Notes under the pieces: model-generated | Database searches by the model: none | What the model saw: only the letters and a program-made list of their open reading frames with translations | Told to the model about the DNA's origin: nothing | In this document: one piece after another, positions 8,528 through 17,904 of the stretch | Layout: each line of letters opens with the position of its first letter | Numbering within the stretch: position 1 is the first letter of the stretch | Program-made: the position numbers and the translations under genes | NCBI RefSeq assembly: GCF_000373985.1 | Contig: NZ_KB893065.1 | Span: 1 to 49,131 of the forward strand | Origin: Desulfobacter curvatus DSM 3379 | Lineage (GTDB): Bacteria > Desulfobacterota > Desulfobacteria > Desulfobacterales > Desulfobacteraceae | DNA: 49,131 nucleotides | Direction of reading: 5' to 3'

Positions 8528-8881
8528 ATGGAAGAATTTTTTCACTCTAAAGCCATGATGACACCGGGCGCTGTTGGAGCGACCACGACAATGATTACCG
8601 CAACGCTGACCAGTCAGTTCGGCCTGCCGGGCAACTGGACAGGCCTTGTTCTCAGCCTGCTGTTTGGGCTCAGCGTCTGGGCAGATAAGTCTGTTCCCGT
8701 TTATCAACGGATTATTTTTTACATTATAAATTCAATGACCATTTTTGCCGTGGCCATCGGCATCAATACAGCCGGCATGGTGATTAACAAAAGCACCGAG
8801 AGGAGCGTAGCACCGCATGTCATAGAGGAAAATCATTCGCCGGCGAAGCAGCAGAAGTTTTTTCAGGATTGGTTTCGATAA
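8528..8881 (+). CDS. Small holin-like integral membrane protein
   Basis: A 117-residue protein with two or three hydrophobic segments (about 16-35, 39-56 and 64-86), a short charged N-terminus and a hydrophilic, charged C-terminal tail. That size and layout are those of phage holins, which form pores in the inner membrane, but no specific holin family is recognised. GGAGG precedes the ATG by 7 bases. It lies between a peptidoglycan-peptidase-like gene and a lysozyme gene in one operon, which supports a holin-like role, although all the other products carry their own export signals and would not need a pore to reach the wall. Confidence 0.55.
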   Translation: MEEFFHSKAMMTPGAVGATTTMITATLTSQFGLPGNWTGLVLSLLFGLSVWADKSVPVYQRIIFYIINSMTIFAVAIGINTAGMVINKSTERSVAPHVIEENHSPAKQQKFFQDWFR

Positions 8882-8936
8882 CTAGGCCATGTTTAGACAT
8901 ACAATTCTCACTGATTGATACTGGGAGGAAGGCACG

Positions 8937-9989
8937 ATGATTAATGTTACAAAAAGAAATCGGCAAATCGCGCTCCCCGCGGTGGTATCAATGCTGATGC
9001 TGCTGTTTTGCGCCTGTATTCCACAGGGGCAAAGACCGACAGGCGGGGGATTGAGCGGTGGCTCTGCATACCCCGTGATCGAAAAATTCGAGGCATATCC
9101 GCCCAAGGTTACCGAAGGGGGAACAAGTACGTTGCATTGGCGCACACGCAATGCGATTTCAGTCACGATTTCGGGGATCGGTGAAGTCCCGGCCAGCGGA
9201 TCACGGGAGGTTACGATCGGGAAAGAAGGAACCTATGTGCTGACCGCTGCCGGCCGCGACGGCCGCACCGTAAGTCATGAAAAAAATATCGGAATGTATA
9301 CGATCGCCGGCAATCTTCCCAAACCACCGATAATCGAAAAGTTCGAAGCGCATCCCCCCGGTGCGATGGCAGGTGATACCATTACGTTGCGGTGGCGTAC
9401 CCGTAATGCTGTTTCTGCCGCAATTTCGGGCATCGGAAACGTCCCTCTCAACGGTGAACGAGCAGTGGCGCCCGGTATGACGTATGTGCTGACAGTTACC
9501 GGTTATGGCGGACAAAGCATCACCGCGGAAAGGGGGACTACCGTCTATCAACCGCAGGTTGTCGGTGAAAGCCCCAATCCGCCGCTGCGGTTGAGAGATG
9601 ATAAACCGGTCATAATCCCTGGTGAAATCGTGAGGCCGAACAGACCGATCAGGGTGATTCCCATACGGGCACTACCGGCACCGATGTTACAATCACCGAC
9701 CAGCGGCAAGCGTTTCAGCCACTATCCGCGCCGCACAACACTCCGATGGTCAACCGTACAGGGGGCAGCCGCCTACACCGTCGAAATCGACTGCTATGGC
9801 TGCTGCCGGGCAAACAGATGGTGCAAGGATATAGGACGCACACACAAAATGGTCAAATCAATCCGGTCTACGACCTACACTTTCAATTTTGTAGGTGCTC
9901 AGCCAGGCCGATGGCGGGTCTGGGCTGTGGATCAAAACGGTAAATCAGGGGAAAAAAGCGCATGGTGGACCTTCAGCTATACACGCTGA
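8937..9989 (+). CDS. Lipoprotein with tandem Ig-like domains
   Basis: A 350-residue exported protein with signal peptide and lipobox (LLFCAC; Cys 27 or so). Two homologous Ig-like repeats of about 75 residues each follow, both beginning with IEKFEA and containing WRTRNA, ISGIG and TYVLT blocks. A proline-rich linker leads to a C-terminal fibronectin-like domain starting near residue 245 (RRTTLRWSTVQGAAAYTVEI) with a CYGCC cysteine cluster. Such modules bind proteins or glycans, so it may be a scaffold for the lipoprotein caspases beside it. GGGAGG lies before the ATG. No enzymatic motif seen. Confidence 0.7.
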   Translation: MINVTKRNRQIALPAVVSMLMLLFCACIPQGQRPTGGGLSGGSAYPVIEKFEAYPPKVTEGGTSTLHWRTRNAISVTISGIGEVPASGSREVTIGKEGTYVLTAAGRDGRTVSHEKNIGMYTIAGNLPKPPIIEKFEAHPPGAMAGDTITLRWRTRNAVSAAISGIGNVPLNGERAVAPGMTYVLTVTGYGGQSITAERGTTVYQPQVVGESPNPPLRLRDDKPVIIPGEIVRPNRPIRVIPIRALPAPMLQSPTSGKRFSHYPRRTTLRWSTVQGAAAYTVEIDCYGCCRANRWCKDIGRTHKMVKSIRSTTYTFNFVGAQPGRWRVWAVDQNGKSGEKSAWWTFSYTR

Positions 9990-10062
9990 AAAAGGGATTG
10001 AATCCGGTATGTACAACTATCCCCTTAATCGTTGCGAACCGAGTCGGCTGAAGAAAGTATTT

Positions 10063-13000
10063 ATGCCTGGCAATTATACGTTTACCTTGTTGCGGATTGC
10101 CTTAATTGTTTCGATGCTCTTTACCGCCTCGTGTGTAGCCCCAAAAAGACCGTCAGTAACAGCCCTTCCGGAAAAAAACCGAACAGCGGCAAATGCCCGG
10201 ATGGTGGTACAGTTAACCCACGCCAATCATGTATCGGCCATGGATGTATCGGCCGATGGGCACTTTATCGTCAGTGCAGGTTGGGACAAAACCGTTCGCC
10301 TGTGGAATGCCCGTACAGGGCAGGAGATTCGCCGTTTCAAAGGCCATGCCGAGGTGGTTCGTTCGGTTGCGCTGTCGCCTGACGGTGCCCTGTTGTTAAC
10401 CGGCAGTGCGGATAAAACGGCACGGCTGTGGGATACGTTCAGTGGCAGAGAACTACTGCAGTTGAAAGGACATACCCAACCGGTGACGGCAGCGGCCTTT
10501 TCTCCGGACGGCGCCTGGCTTGCCACCGGCAGCGAAGATATGACGGTGCGTCTGTGGAATGCTGACGACGGCCGAGAGATTCGACAATTAAAAGGTCTCA
10601 ACGCCGAAGTTACATCCCTTGCGATCTCGCCGGACGGGCAGCGCATGCTTACCGGCGGCGGCACTACGGCTCAGTTGTGGAACCTGAAAACCGGGCGGGA
10701 AGTACGCCGTTTCAAAGGTCATCAGGGAGGTATCAGTGCGGTGGCCATTTCACCTGACGGACGGTATGCCCTGACAGGCAGTCTCGATAAAACCGCACGC
10801 CTGTGGAATATCAAAGCCGGGCATGAAATCCGGCGATACCTCGGACATGAAAAAGCGGTAACCTCGGTGGCGTTCTGCCATGGCGGACATGCGGTTGTCA
10901 CCGGAAGCCAGGATGCAACGGCTCGTATCTGGAATACGCTTCAGGGCACGCAATACGGGAATGCCATTTCGCATACCAATGGGGTTACCGCCGTCGATAC
11001 CTCTGCTGAAGAAACAGTCTTTTTCACAGCTGCAGGTGAAATTCCCCAAGCCTGGTCCCTGGATCTTTCGTCAGGAACTGTCCGGCACCTTCTGAATTTT
11101 GAAGGCAATTCTGACTGGGTCAGCGCAGTGGACTTTTCTCCTGACGGAAAGCGCTTACTGATCGGCACCTGGGACGATACGGCTGGACTGTGGGATGCGG
11201 ACAGCGGCGCACAGCTTCAGCGTCTGCAGGGCCATACCGGTGATGTACGCGGCGTGACGTTTTCTCCTGATGGACAATGGATTGTAACCGCGGCGCGGGA
11301 TGGTACCGCCCGCATCTGGAAAACCGTCAACGGCCGTGAATTTAAACGCCTGACAGGGCACAAAGGCGGCATTCGTCCGGTTGTGTTTTCAGCAGACGGG
11401 CGATGGATTGTAACCGGAGGAGATGATGGAACAGCCAGAGTGTGGGACACACAGACCGGCTTTTCACAGGTCAGTCTTCTTGGGCCTCATGAAGACCGTG
11501 TTTCTTCCGTCGCGTTTTCTCCCGACGGGCGCCGGGTTGTGACGGCCAGCAAAAACATGGTGCGTCTTTGGGACGTTGCCACGCAACGTATCATCAGAAG
11601 CTTTAAAGGCCACACACGGCTGGTCAACACAGTGACATTCTCTCCCGACGGACGCCGGATACTCAGCGCCGGCTGGGATCAGATCATCCGATTGTGGGAT
11701 CCCCGGACCGGAACGGAAATCCTGAACTTTAAAGGTCACACCAATGGCATACACAGCGCCGTTTTTTCCAGGGACGGCCGCTATGTGGCAACGGGAAGCG
11801 AAGACAAAACAATCCGCCTGTGGGATCCGGACAGCGGTAAGGAATTACGCCGTTTTACCGGTCATACCAGCGCCGTCATTCAGGTGGCATTCTCTCCGGA
11901 CAACCGTTTTTTATTGTCGGCCAGTGCCGATCAGACAGCCAGGCTCTGGGACACGGCCACGGGTGAGGAACTGTGCCAGTTAATTAGTTTTAGGGACGGA
12001 GGCTGGGCAGTAGTCGATAAAAAGGGACGGTTTGATGCTTCCAACGGGGGTGATGTCGAAGGGCTGCACTGGGTCGTCGGCCTGGAAGCAATCGCCTTGA
12101 GCCAACTTAAGGAACGCTACTATGAACCCGGGCTGCTCGCAAAAAAGATGGGGTATAACCGTGAACCTCTCAGGAACGTCGTCTCTTTTGTTGCCCCCGG
12201 ATTATTTCCGGATGTTATCACGAAACCGCTTGACCCCAGGGACCCAAAGCTTCAAATTACGCTGGTTAACCAGGGCGGGGGTATAGGCCGGGCCATCATT
12301 TTGCTCAACGGCAAAGAAATAGTCAGCGATGCCCGGGGCGGCACGGTTGATCCGTCTGCCGCACAGGCCGTCTTGCCCCCCATTCCCCTGGCCGGCCATC
12401 CCTATCTTCTTACCGGTCAGAAAAATATCATCGAAGTTCGTGCGTACAACGCCGAAGGCTTTCTTTCCAGCCGGGGGGTTACGATCGCCTATCAGGAACC
12501 GGGAACAGCCCAAGAGGAAAAACCGGTATTGTGGGCAATCGTTGCCGGTGTTTCGGATTATGCCGGCAATGCCATTGATCTGCGGTATGCAGCAAAAGAT
12601 GCCGAAGATATGGCTCATGCGCTTGAAATCGGCGGGACACGGCTGTTCGGGGCCGATCATGTGCGACTTACGCTGCTGACCACCTCAGACAAACCGGGAC
12701 AGGCCGCCCCCACGCGGGAACGGCTCCAGGCTGCATTTGAAGCTGCAGCCCAAGCCCGTGCAACCGACCTGCTGATTGTCTATCTGGCCGGCCACGGTGT
12801 AAACTACGGGGGTCAGGACGGAGATTTCTATTATCTGACCCCTGATGCCGGAAGCGGCAACCTTGATGACCCAGCCATACGCGCTTCCACCGCCATATCG
12901 AGCAGGGAACTGACCGATATGATCAAAAAAGTGCCTGCGTTGAAACAGATTCTCATCCTTGACACCTGTGCTGCGGGCAGAGTCGTGGAACGGCTGACCG

Positions 13001-13692
13001 AAAAGCGGGATATTGCTTCCAGTCAGGTGCGGGCGCTGGAACGTATGAAGGATCGCACGGGACTGTATGTCCTGGCCGGCGCAGCGGCTGATGCCGTGAG
13101 CTATGAGACCAGCCGATACGGCCAGGGGCTGCTCACATGGAGCCTGTTGTTCGGTATGCGCGGTGCAGCCCTGCGTGAATCCCAGTTTGTCGATGCCGAA
13201 CGTCTGCTTCATCATGCTGCGGATCATGTGCCGCAACTTGCCAAAGACATTGGCGGCATTCAACGTCCGGTGGTCGCAATGCCAAGGGGAGGTGCAAGCT
13301 TCGATTTGGGACAGCTTCTTGAAGAGGATCGGCAAAAAATCCGGCTTGCCGCCGTCAGGCCCTTGATATTGCAGTCAAACTTTCAGGATGAACAGCGGGT
13401 TATAGATCACCTGGAATTGGGCCGTCGTGTTAATGATGCCCTTCGTGACGTGTCGATGCGCGGTCAAAACACCGGGTTTGTCTATGTGGATGCAGCCGAC
13501 TTTCCCGACGCCTATTCTCTGGCCGGGCGTTACTGGGTAAACGGTAATCTTGTGAAAGTTGTGGTCATGCTGTTTAAAAAAAATATACAGAAAGCATCGA
13601 TTGCGGTTTCAGGTGATATCACCCGGCTCAACCGACTGGCTGCAGACATCATTACTGAAGTCGAACGAACACTTGAAACGCAGCCGGGATGA
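10063..13692 (+). CDS. WD40-repeat lipoprotein with a C-terminal caspase domain
   Basis: A 1209-residue protein. Signal peptide with lipobox FTASC (Cys about 24). Fourteen WD40 repeats follow (about residues 45-645), each with an FSPDGR-type turn and an RLWD-type end, enough for two seven-bladed propellers. After a linker comes a peptidase C14 domain (about 820-1060): LWAIVAGVSDY strand, catalytic His911 in YLAGHGV and Cys969 in ILDTCAAG. A C-terminal region of about 150 residues is not recognised. WD40-caspases are known in bacteria and resemble APAF1-like signalling layouts, but they are usually cytoplasmic; a lipoprotein form is unusual. I chose the ATG at 10063 because the signal peptide begins there; the frame is open to 9895 with another ATG at 10009. 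Confidence 0.9.
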   Translation: MPGNYTFTLLRIALIVSMLFTASCVAPKRPSVTALPEKNRTAANARMVVQLTHANHVSAMDVSADGHFIVSAGWDKTVRLWNARTGQEIRRFKGHAEVVRSVALSPDGALLLTGSADKTARLWDTFSGRELLQLKGHTQPVTAAAFSPDGAWLATGSEDMTVRLWNADDGREIRQLKGLNAEVTSLAISPDGQRMLTGGGTTAQLWNLKTGREVRRFKGHQGGISAVAISPDGRYALTGSLDKTARLWNIKAGHEIRRYLGHEKAVTSVAFCHGGHAVVTGSQDATARIWNTLQGTQYGNAISHTNGVTAVDTSAEETVFFTAAGEIPQAWSLDLSSGTVRHLLNFEGNSDWVSAVDFSPDGKRLLIGTWDDTAGLWDADSGAQLQRLQGHTGDVRGVTFSPDGQWIVTAARDGTARIWKTVNGREFKRLTGHKGGIRPVVFSADGRWIVTGGDDGTARVWDTQTGFSQVSLLGPHEDRVSSVAFSPDGRRVVTASKNMVRLWDVATQRIIRSFKGHTRLVNTVTFSPDGRRILSAGWDQIIRLWDPRTGTEILNFKGHTNGIHSAVFSRDGRYVATGSEDKTIRLWDPDSGKELRRFTGHTSAVIQVAFSPDNRFLLSASADQTARLWDTATGEELCQLISFRDGGWAVVDKKGRFDASNGGDVEGLHWVVGLEAIALSQLKERYYEPGLLAKKMGYNREPLRNVVSFVAPGLFPDVITKPLDPRDPKLQITLVNQGGGIGRAIILLNGKEIVSDARGGTVDPSAAQAVLPPIPLAGHPYLLTGQKNIIEVRAYNAEGFLSSRGVTIAYQEPGTAQEEKPVLWAIVAGVSDYAGNAIDLRYAAKDAEDMAHALEIGGTRLFGADHVRLTLLTTSDKPGQAAPTRERLQAAFEAAAQARATDLLIVYLAGHGVNYGGQDGDFYYLTPDAGSGNLDDPAIRASTAISSRELTDMIKKVPALKQILILDTCAAGRVVERLTEKRDIASSQVRALERMKDRTGLYVLAGAAADAVSYETSRYGQGLLTWSLLFGMRGAALRESQFVDAERLLHHAADHVPQLAKDIGGIQRPVVAMPRGGASFDLGQLLEEDRQKIRLAAVRPLILQSNFQDEQRVIDHLELGRRVNDALRDVSMRGQNTGFVYVDAADFPDAYSLAGRYWVNGNLVKVVVMLFKKNIQKASIAVSGDITRLNRLAADIITEVERTLETQPG

Positions 13693-13837
13693 GGTTTTGC
13701 CCCACCAGAGGCTGTGGTTCCAACAGATGTTCACCGGCTTGACCCACTTATGCAACAGGATCAAAGATGCCTTGAACCGGTGCGAAGAATACAGCGCGAA
13801 TGCTTTTTTGGACTAACTCATAATGGGAGGTAGGACG

Positions 13838-14536
13838 ATGCAATATATACGTTTGGCAGGATTCATCATTATCGTAATGGCAAGTGGATTTGTTGGAGGC
13901 TGTAATAAGAATGTTGAAATTCCCTCCTACATAACAATGGATAAGCTTACCGCGGGCATTTTTCTTGAACCCGAAGAACGGACGGCCCTGCCTCCGGGGA
14001 GCACTCTGCCGGGCGTATATGACAAAGGGCTGCAGCTGACCAAAGACTCGGAAGGATTTCGAAGTCATCTTTATAACGATGCGGCCCGGTACTGCACCAT
14101 CGCATATGGTCATCTGGTCAAATTAGCGCCCTGTGACGGTAGTGAGCCCGAAGAGTTCCTTCAGGGCGTCAGTGAATCCAAAGGCGCCCAAATGCTTCGA
14201 AAGGACATGGAGCGGGCTGAACTGGCAGTGTTGACAGCGGTAAAAGTGCCGCTGACGGATGGTCAATATGCCGCCCTGTGTGATTTTGTGTACAATGTCG
14301 GGGGGGGGAATTTTCGAAGCTCGACACTTCTCAAGGTTATTAATAAAGACGAATTTGAACGGGTACCCTTGCAGTTGCGCCGCTGGGTAAAAGCAGGCGG
14401 CAGAGAACTGGCCGGCCTGAAGAAGCGACGCGAGAGAGAGATTGAACTCTTCTTTGAAGATATCGGCATCCCCCGGGCAATACCCGCTCCGGATGAAATC
14501 CTGACACCGATTGACGTTCAACAGGGTGAATCGTAA
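13838..14536 (+). CDS. Lipoprotein T4-type lysozyme (glycoside hydrolase 24)
   Basis: A 232-residue muramidase that should cleave the glycan strands of peptidoglycan. Glu72, Asp81 and Thr87 reproduce the Glu-x8-Asp-x5-Thr triad of T4 lysozyme (E11, D20, T26) with identical spacing, in KDSEGFR, YNDAARYCTIAYGH. The VPLTDGQYAALCDFVYNVG segment and the RRWVKAGG segment are family hallmarks. The N-terminus is a signal peptide ending in VGGC, so it should be a lipoprotein rather than a free endolysin. The start at 13838 follows GGGAGG; an ATG at 13823 is in frame but overlaps that site. Last gene of the caspase operon. Confidence 0.88.
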   Translation: MQYIRLAGFIIIVMASGFVGGCNKNVEIPSYITMDKLTAGIFLEPEERTALPPGSTLPGVYDKGLQLTKDSEGFRSHLYNDAARYCTIAYGHLVKLAPCDGSEPEEFLQGVSESKGAQMLRKDMERAELAVLTAVKVPLTDGQYAALCDFVYNVGGGNFRSSTLLKVINKDEFERVPLQLRRWVKAGGRELAGLKKRREREIELFFEDIGIPRAIPAPDEILTPIDVQQGES

Positions 14537-14588
14537 ATTTTTTGGTACATTCGGTTGCAATAACAATAAACATGAAAATGGAATCTTT

Positions 14589-17192
14589 TTAGCGGCTTAC
14601 CAACAGAAAAGGACTCCAGTAATAAGGATGTTGATAGGCTGGGTTGTTTAGCAGCGCTTTGATTGCAGTTACCGATGCCTGTGCCGGTGTGTATCTATCG
14701 GCGGCGTTGTAGAAGGTCTGCATCCAGCTTGCGGTGGCGGAGTCATCGATTTTCCAGGATGACAGCAACAACGCATCGCCCCCTGCAAACAGCAGTCCCC
14801 GCATCATTCCCAATACTTCATTGGCGTGAGTGGCTTTGACACTGCCGGTCTCGCAGGCGCTCAGCGCAACCAGCCGGGCAGAATCGAGTGACAAACCGTA
14901 CATCTCGGCAGCAGTTAAGCGTCCGTCGTCGACGCTGTCTTTTTTCAAGTGCAGATAAGACAGCAGGGGCTCGTCAGCAACGAAACTGCCATGCACTGCA
15001 AGATGCACGAGCTGTTTGCCTGAAACCGACGCCTTCAGTGCCGATTCGGTCATGAGTCTGTCGGCGACGATCATACCCCTGAAATGAGTCCCCAGGGCCT
15101 GCACCTCTCCGGGTGCGAAGCCAAGTGACGGGTCGGCGGCAGCAAGAATGCTCGGATTCCCAAGCGGCTGGGGCGCAGGCATCAGGCTCAGAATGCTTGC
15201 GCTGGGTGCGTAGGTGATTTCATAACCTGCGCCCACATATCCCTTGCCCGCGCTTTGGTACAATGCTTGAAACGGCAGGTAGTACAGATCTTCATGGGGG
15301 ACGATCACCAAATGGTTTGATTTAACCTGGTCCATGATAGGTGACAGCAGATACAAATAGAGTTGGTGCGCCAGGTTCTCGTCATAGGGTTGCATCGGGT
15401 CGATGAGACTTTTCCGGAGCGCGGCAATCTTCCTCTTCAACTCCGAACGGGGCAGAAACACCGAATGTACGATCACCTTTGCCCGGGTGATATGCCAGAT
15501 GAGCAACTGGCTATGGAGTGTGAGATAGGCAACGAGTTCACTGCCGTCGGCAGCCAAGGTTTTTTGCAAAGCGCTTAGAGAGACCGGTTCGGAACGTGTC
15601 AGGTGGTTCAAACGGGGCGCGCGTTTGGCGACCTCTGCTTCCAGTTGCCGGTACTGGTTTTGAAGCCGTTTGAGCGCCTGCTGCAGGCCAGATATGTCGA
15701 GCTTTATCTGGTTTACCCCGGATTTGATCGGCTTTACCCCTCGTTCGTCGTTGGCCGTTCCGGATCCCCCCGTTTCAAGAGAGGCGCAAAGTGGTGATAC
15801 GGGTGCCATGTCACTACGTGCGGCAAACAGACAATTCTGGTATTGACTAATCTTGGCGCCCAGCGCGAGTTGGCGTCCATAGAGTTCGCGCTCCCGAGTT
15901 GAGGCTAAAGAGATCTCTTTGGTCTTGATAAGGTCCAGCATGACGCGTGACCGTGATCGCTCCATCAGTTCGAATGCCTCAGCGGTGCGGCCGCGTTGCA
16001 GCAGGTGCAGTAGTGCCGTGTAGTAAAAGTCGACTTTGTCCTCAATAAACGCGCCGCGCGATCGCTCTTCCTTGAGGGTGCCGCGATCCTGCTCGAGAAG
16101 ATCCGTTGCACGCAGGTAGGATTCCAGCGCCCGGTCTGTATCGCCATTCATCTCACTGAACAGGCCGCGAATGTAGGCTCCCCGCGCATCGTTGGGCACG
16201 GGCAGGCCGCCTTGACTTTCTATCCAGGTCAGTAGACCCTTCGCCCAGACGTTGGGGCCCGCAACGAAATTGGGGCTCAGGAACACATCTTCTGCTGTGC
16301 GGGGTGAAAACAGATCGGTTTGCCTGACCAGCGTATGCATGCGGCGTTGACTCTCGATCATTTGTTTCCGAATCTTGAGACGACGCAGAAAGCCACGCGT
16401 TTGATCGGCGAGGGCATCCCAGCCGAGCTTCTTTGCAATGCCTTGTGCCGAACCATAGTCCCGTGCCGATAGCACGACTGCCTGCAGGCAGGGTTCAAAA
16501 TCTCTTTGGTAATCGCACTTCTCTGCAACCTTCTGATACAATTCGGCCCGGTCAAGATAGCCGTAAAAAAGCAGGCTGTCGTCATCAACACCATTGCGGC
16601 CGGCAAAGGCGCGATTCAGGGAGTCTGCTGCACCGGCAATGTCACCCTGGGCAATCTGCACCTGCGCCAGCAGGTCAAGGCTGTCGAAGGTGCACTTGGA
16701 ATCTTCCAGTTGATGTGCCAAAGGTATCGCTTCCCGGATCAGCGCTTTGGCGGCATCCGCTTCACTGTACCCATACAGCAGCGCCCGCGCATGGCCCAAC
16801 AATGCCTGACAGAGCAGAGCCGGGGAGTTGGCCCGCTTTGCTGCTGAGGCCGCAGTTTGGTATGCGTTGACCGCTTCCTGCCATTGATCACGATAGCGGC
16901 GTACATCTCCGATTTTGATCAACGATAAGGCGCTACCGGCCAAATCATCCGCAACTTGAAACAGTTGCACGCTTTGGCCGAGTTCTGTTTCCGCGGTCGC
17001 AAGTTCGGAAATCAGCAATGTCCGGTCGAATGTACGGCGGAAATGGCTGATGAAGTGATCCAGGCGTGCGACCGCTTGTTGTTGCAGTGCATGTGCCTGC
17101 TTAGTATCGGCCAACGATTCGCCACCCAATAGAATCAAGCCGGGCAACAAGGCAGACATCAGCAACAAAGAAAACAATTTACGGGTGATCAT
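14589..17192 (-). CDS. Exported TPR-CHAT cysteine peptidase
   Basis: An 867-residue protein. It begins with a Sec signal peptide (hydrophobic core about 7-24, cleavage near SLA-DT). Residues 40-450 are helical tetratricopeptide-like repeats, then a coiled-coil stretch (about 495-545), then a CHAT domain (about 590-867), a caspase relative. His734 in HLAVHGSF and Cys780 in LSACETGS form the catalytic dyad. CHAT proteins such as gasdermin-activating and Craspase TPR-CHAT act in the cytoplasm; this one is exported. It starts 25 bases after the membrane-protein gene at 17218, so it looks like the last gene of the injection-system run, and it faces the caspase operon tail to tail. It appears richer in G+C than the genes before it. 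Confidence 0.9.
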   Translation of the reverse strand: MITRKLFSLLLMSALLPGLILLGGESLADTKQAHALQQQAVARLDHFISHFRRTFDRTLLISELATAETELGQSVQLFQVADDLAGSALSLIKIGDVRRYRDQWQEAVNAYQTAASAAKRANSPALLCQALLGHARALLYGYSEADAAKALIREAIPLAHQLEDSKCTFDSLDLLAQVQIAQGDIAGAADSLNRAFAGRNGVDDDSLLFYGYLDRAELYQKVAEKCDYQRDFEPCLQAVVLSARDYGSAQGIAKKLGWDALADQTRGFLRRLKIRKQMIESQRRMHTLVRQTDLFSPRTAEDVFLSPNFVAGPNVWAKGLLTWIESQGGLPVPNDARGAYIRGLFSEMNGDTDRALESYLRATDLLEQDRGTLKEERSRGAFIEDKVDFYYTALLHLLQRGRTAEAFELMERSRSRVMLDLIKTKEISLASTRERELYGRQLALGAKISQYQNCLFAARSDMAPVSPLCASLETGGSGTANDERGVKPIKSGVNQIKLDISGLQQALKRLQNQYRQLEAEVAKRAPRLNHLTRSEPVSLSALQKTLAADGSELVAYLTLHSQLLIWHITRAKVIVHSVFLPRSELKRKIAALRKSLIDPMQPYDENLAHQLYLYLLSPIMDQVKSNHLVIVPHEDLYYLPFQALYQSAGKGYVGAGYEITYAPSASILSLMPAPQPLGNPSILAAADPSLGFAPGEVQALGTHFRGMIVADRLMTESALKASVSGKQLVHLAVHGSFVADEPLLSYLHLKKDSVDDGRLTAAEMYGLSLDSARLVALSACETGSVKATHANEVLGMMRGLLFAGGDALLLSSWKIDDSATASWMQTFYNAADRYTPAQASVTAIKALLNNPAYQHPYYWSPFLLVSR

Positions 17193-17217
17193 AAAATATC
17201 TAAAAACTCCTTAATTA

Positions 17218-17889
17218 TTACCCCACTGCTTTTAATACTGATTTTATAGAGCCGATAAGAAAAAAAATCGACCAGATAAGGGTGATGATCAAAACAACAA
17301 TCCCTGCAATTGCGTCTGTAATGCTCGCAAGAAACGATGGAACAATATTATGGCAAAGCGAGACAATCACACCCGAAACAACTGATGTCACTATAACCAG
17401 AACAAGTCCCTTGTTTTCAATAAATCGCCTGTGTGACAGGATCAGAAGAACGGCAAAGACAAATTTTAGCATCATAATATAGCTGAGCATAAGTCTTGCG
17501 CCACCTGTTTCAAAATGCCCGAATACCGCAAGGTAAGCAAGGGTACCGAATATCGGTGCTACAAAGAGGGCCACCATTATTGCAAGTTTTAAAAGGATGT
17601 AAAAAACGAGGCCAATTGCAGTGAATATCATGATTAAAGAAAAAATAAGTGTGATAATGCCTTGGATTTTTCCCTGGATACGTTCAGGAATGAAAAGCGA
17701 AGCGCTGATTAAAAAAATGCTGAACATAACAAGCCCATCAAAGAATGCAAGACAGGGGATTCCGTACCCCGGGGAGGATATTGCCTGCCCGCTGATACCG
17801 ATAAAAAAAGCTGAGCCCGCTTCACTGAAAACAATAATGACAAGTAATACTACAGAAAGAAAAAAAAGAGGTTTGTTTAGTTTATTCAT
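17218..17889 (-). CDS. Polytopic membrane protein, unknown family
   Basis: A 223-residue protein with about six strongly hydrophobic segments (near residues 8-32, 48-66, 75-98, 100-125, 133-150, 160-220) and short polar loops. I do not recognise the family. It starts 15 bases after the preceding gene and is followed 25 bases later by the CHAT gene, so it belongs to the same transcript. It may place or trigger the injection apparatus or the CHAT peptidase at the inner membrane, but this is context only. Confidence 0.75.
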   Translation of the reverse strand: MNKLNKPLFFLSVVLLVIIVFSEAGSAFFIGISGQAISSPGYGIPCLAFFDGLVMFSIFLISASLFIPERIQGKIQGIITLIFSLIMIFTAIGLVFYILLKLAIMVALFVAPIFGTLAYLAVFGHFETGGARLMLSYIMMLKFVFAVLLILSHRRFIENKGLVLVIVTSVVSGVIVSLCHNIVPSFLASITDAIAGIVVLIITLIWSIFFLIGSIKSVLKAVG

Positions 17890-17904
17890 GGGCAGTTTCC
17901 AAAA

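Noticed and set aside
15363..16870. Several long plus-strand frames opposite the CHAT gene
   Set aside because: They are shadows of the G+C-rich CHAT/TPR coding sequence; the minus-strand frame has the family motifs.
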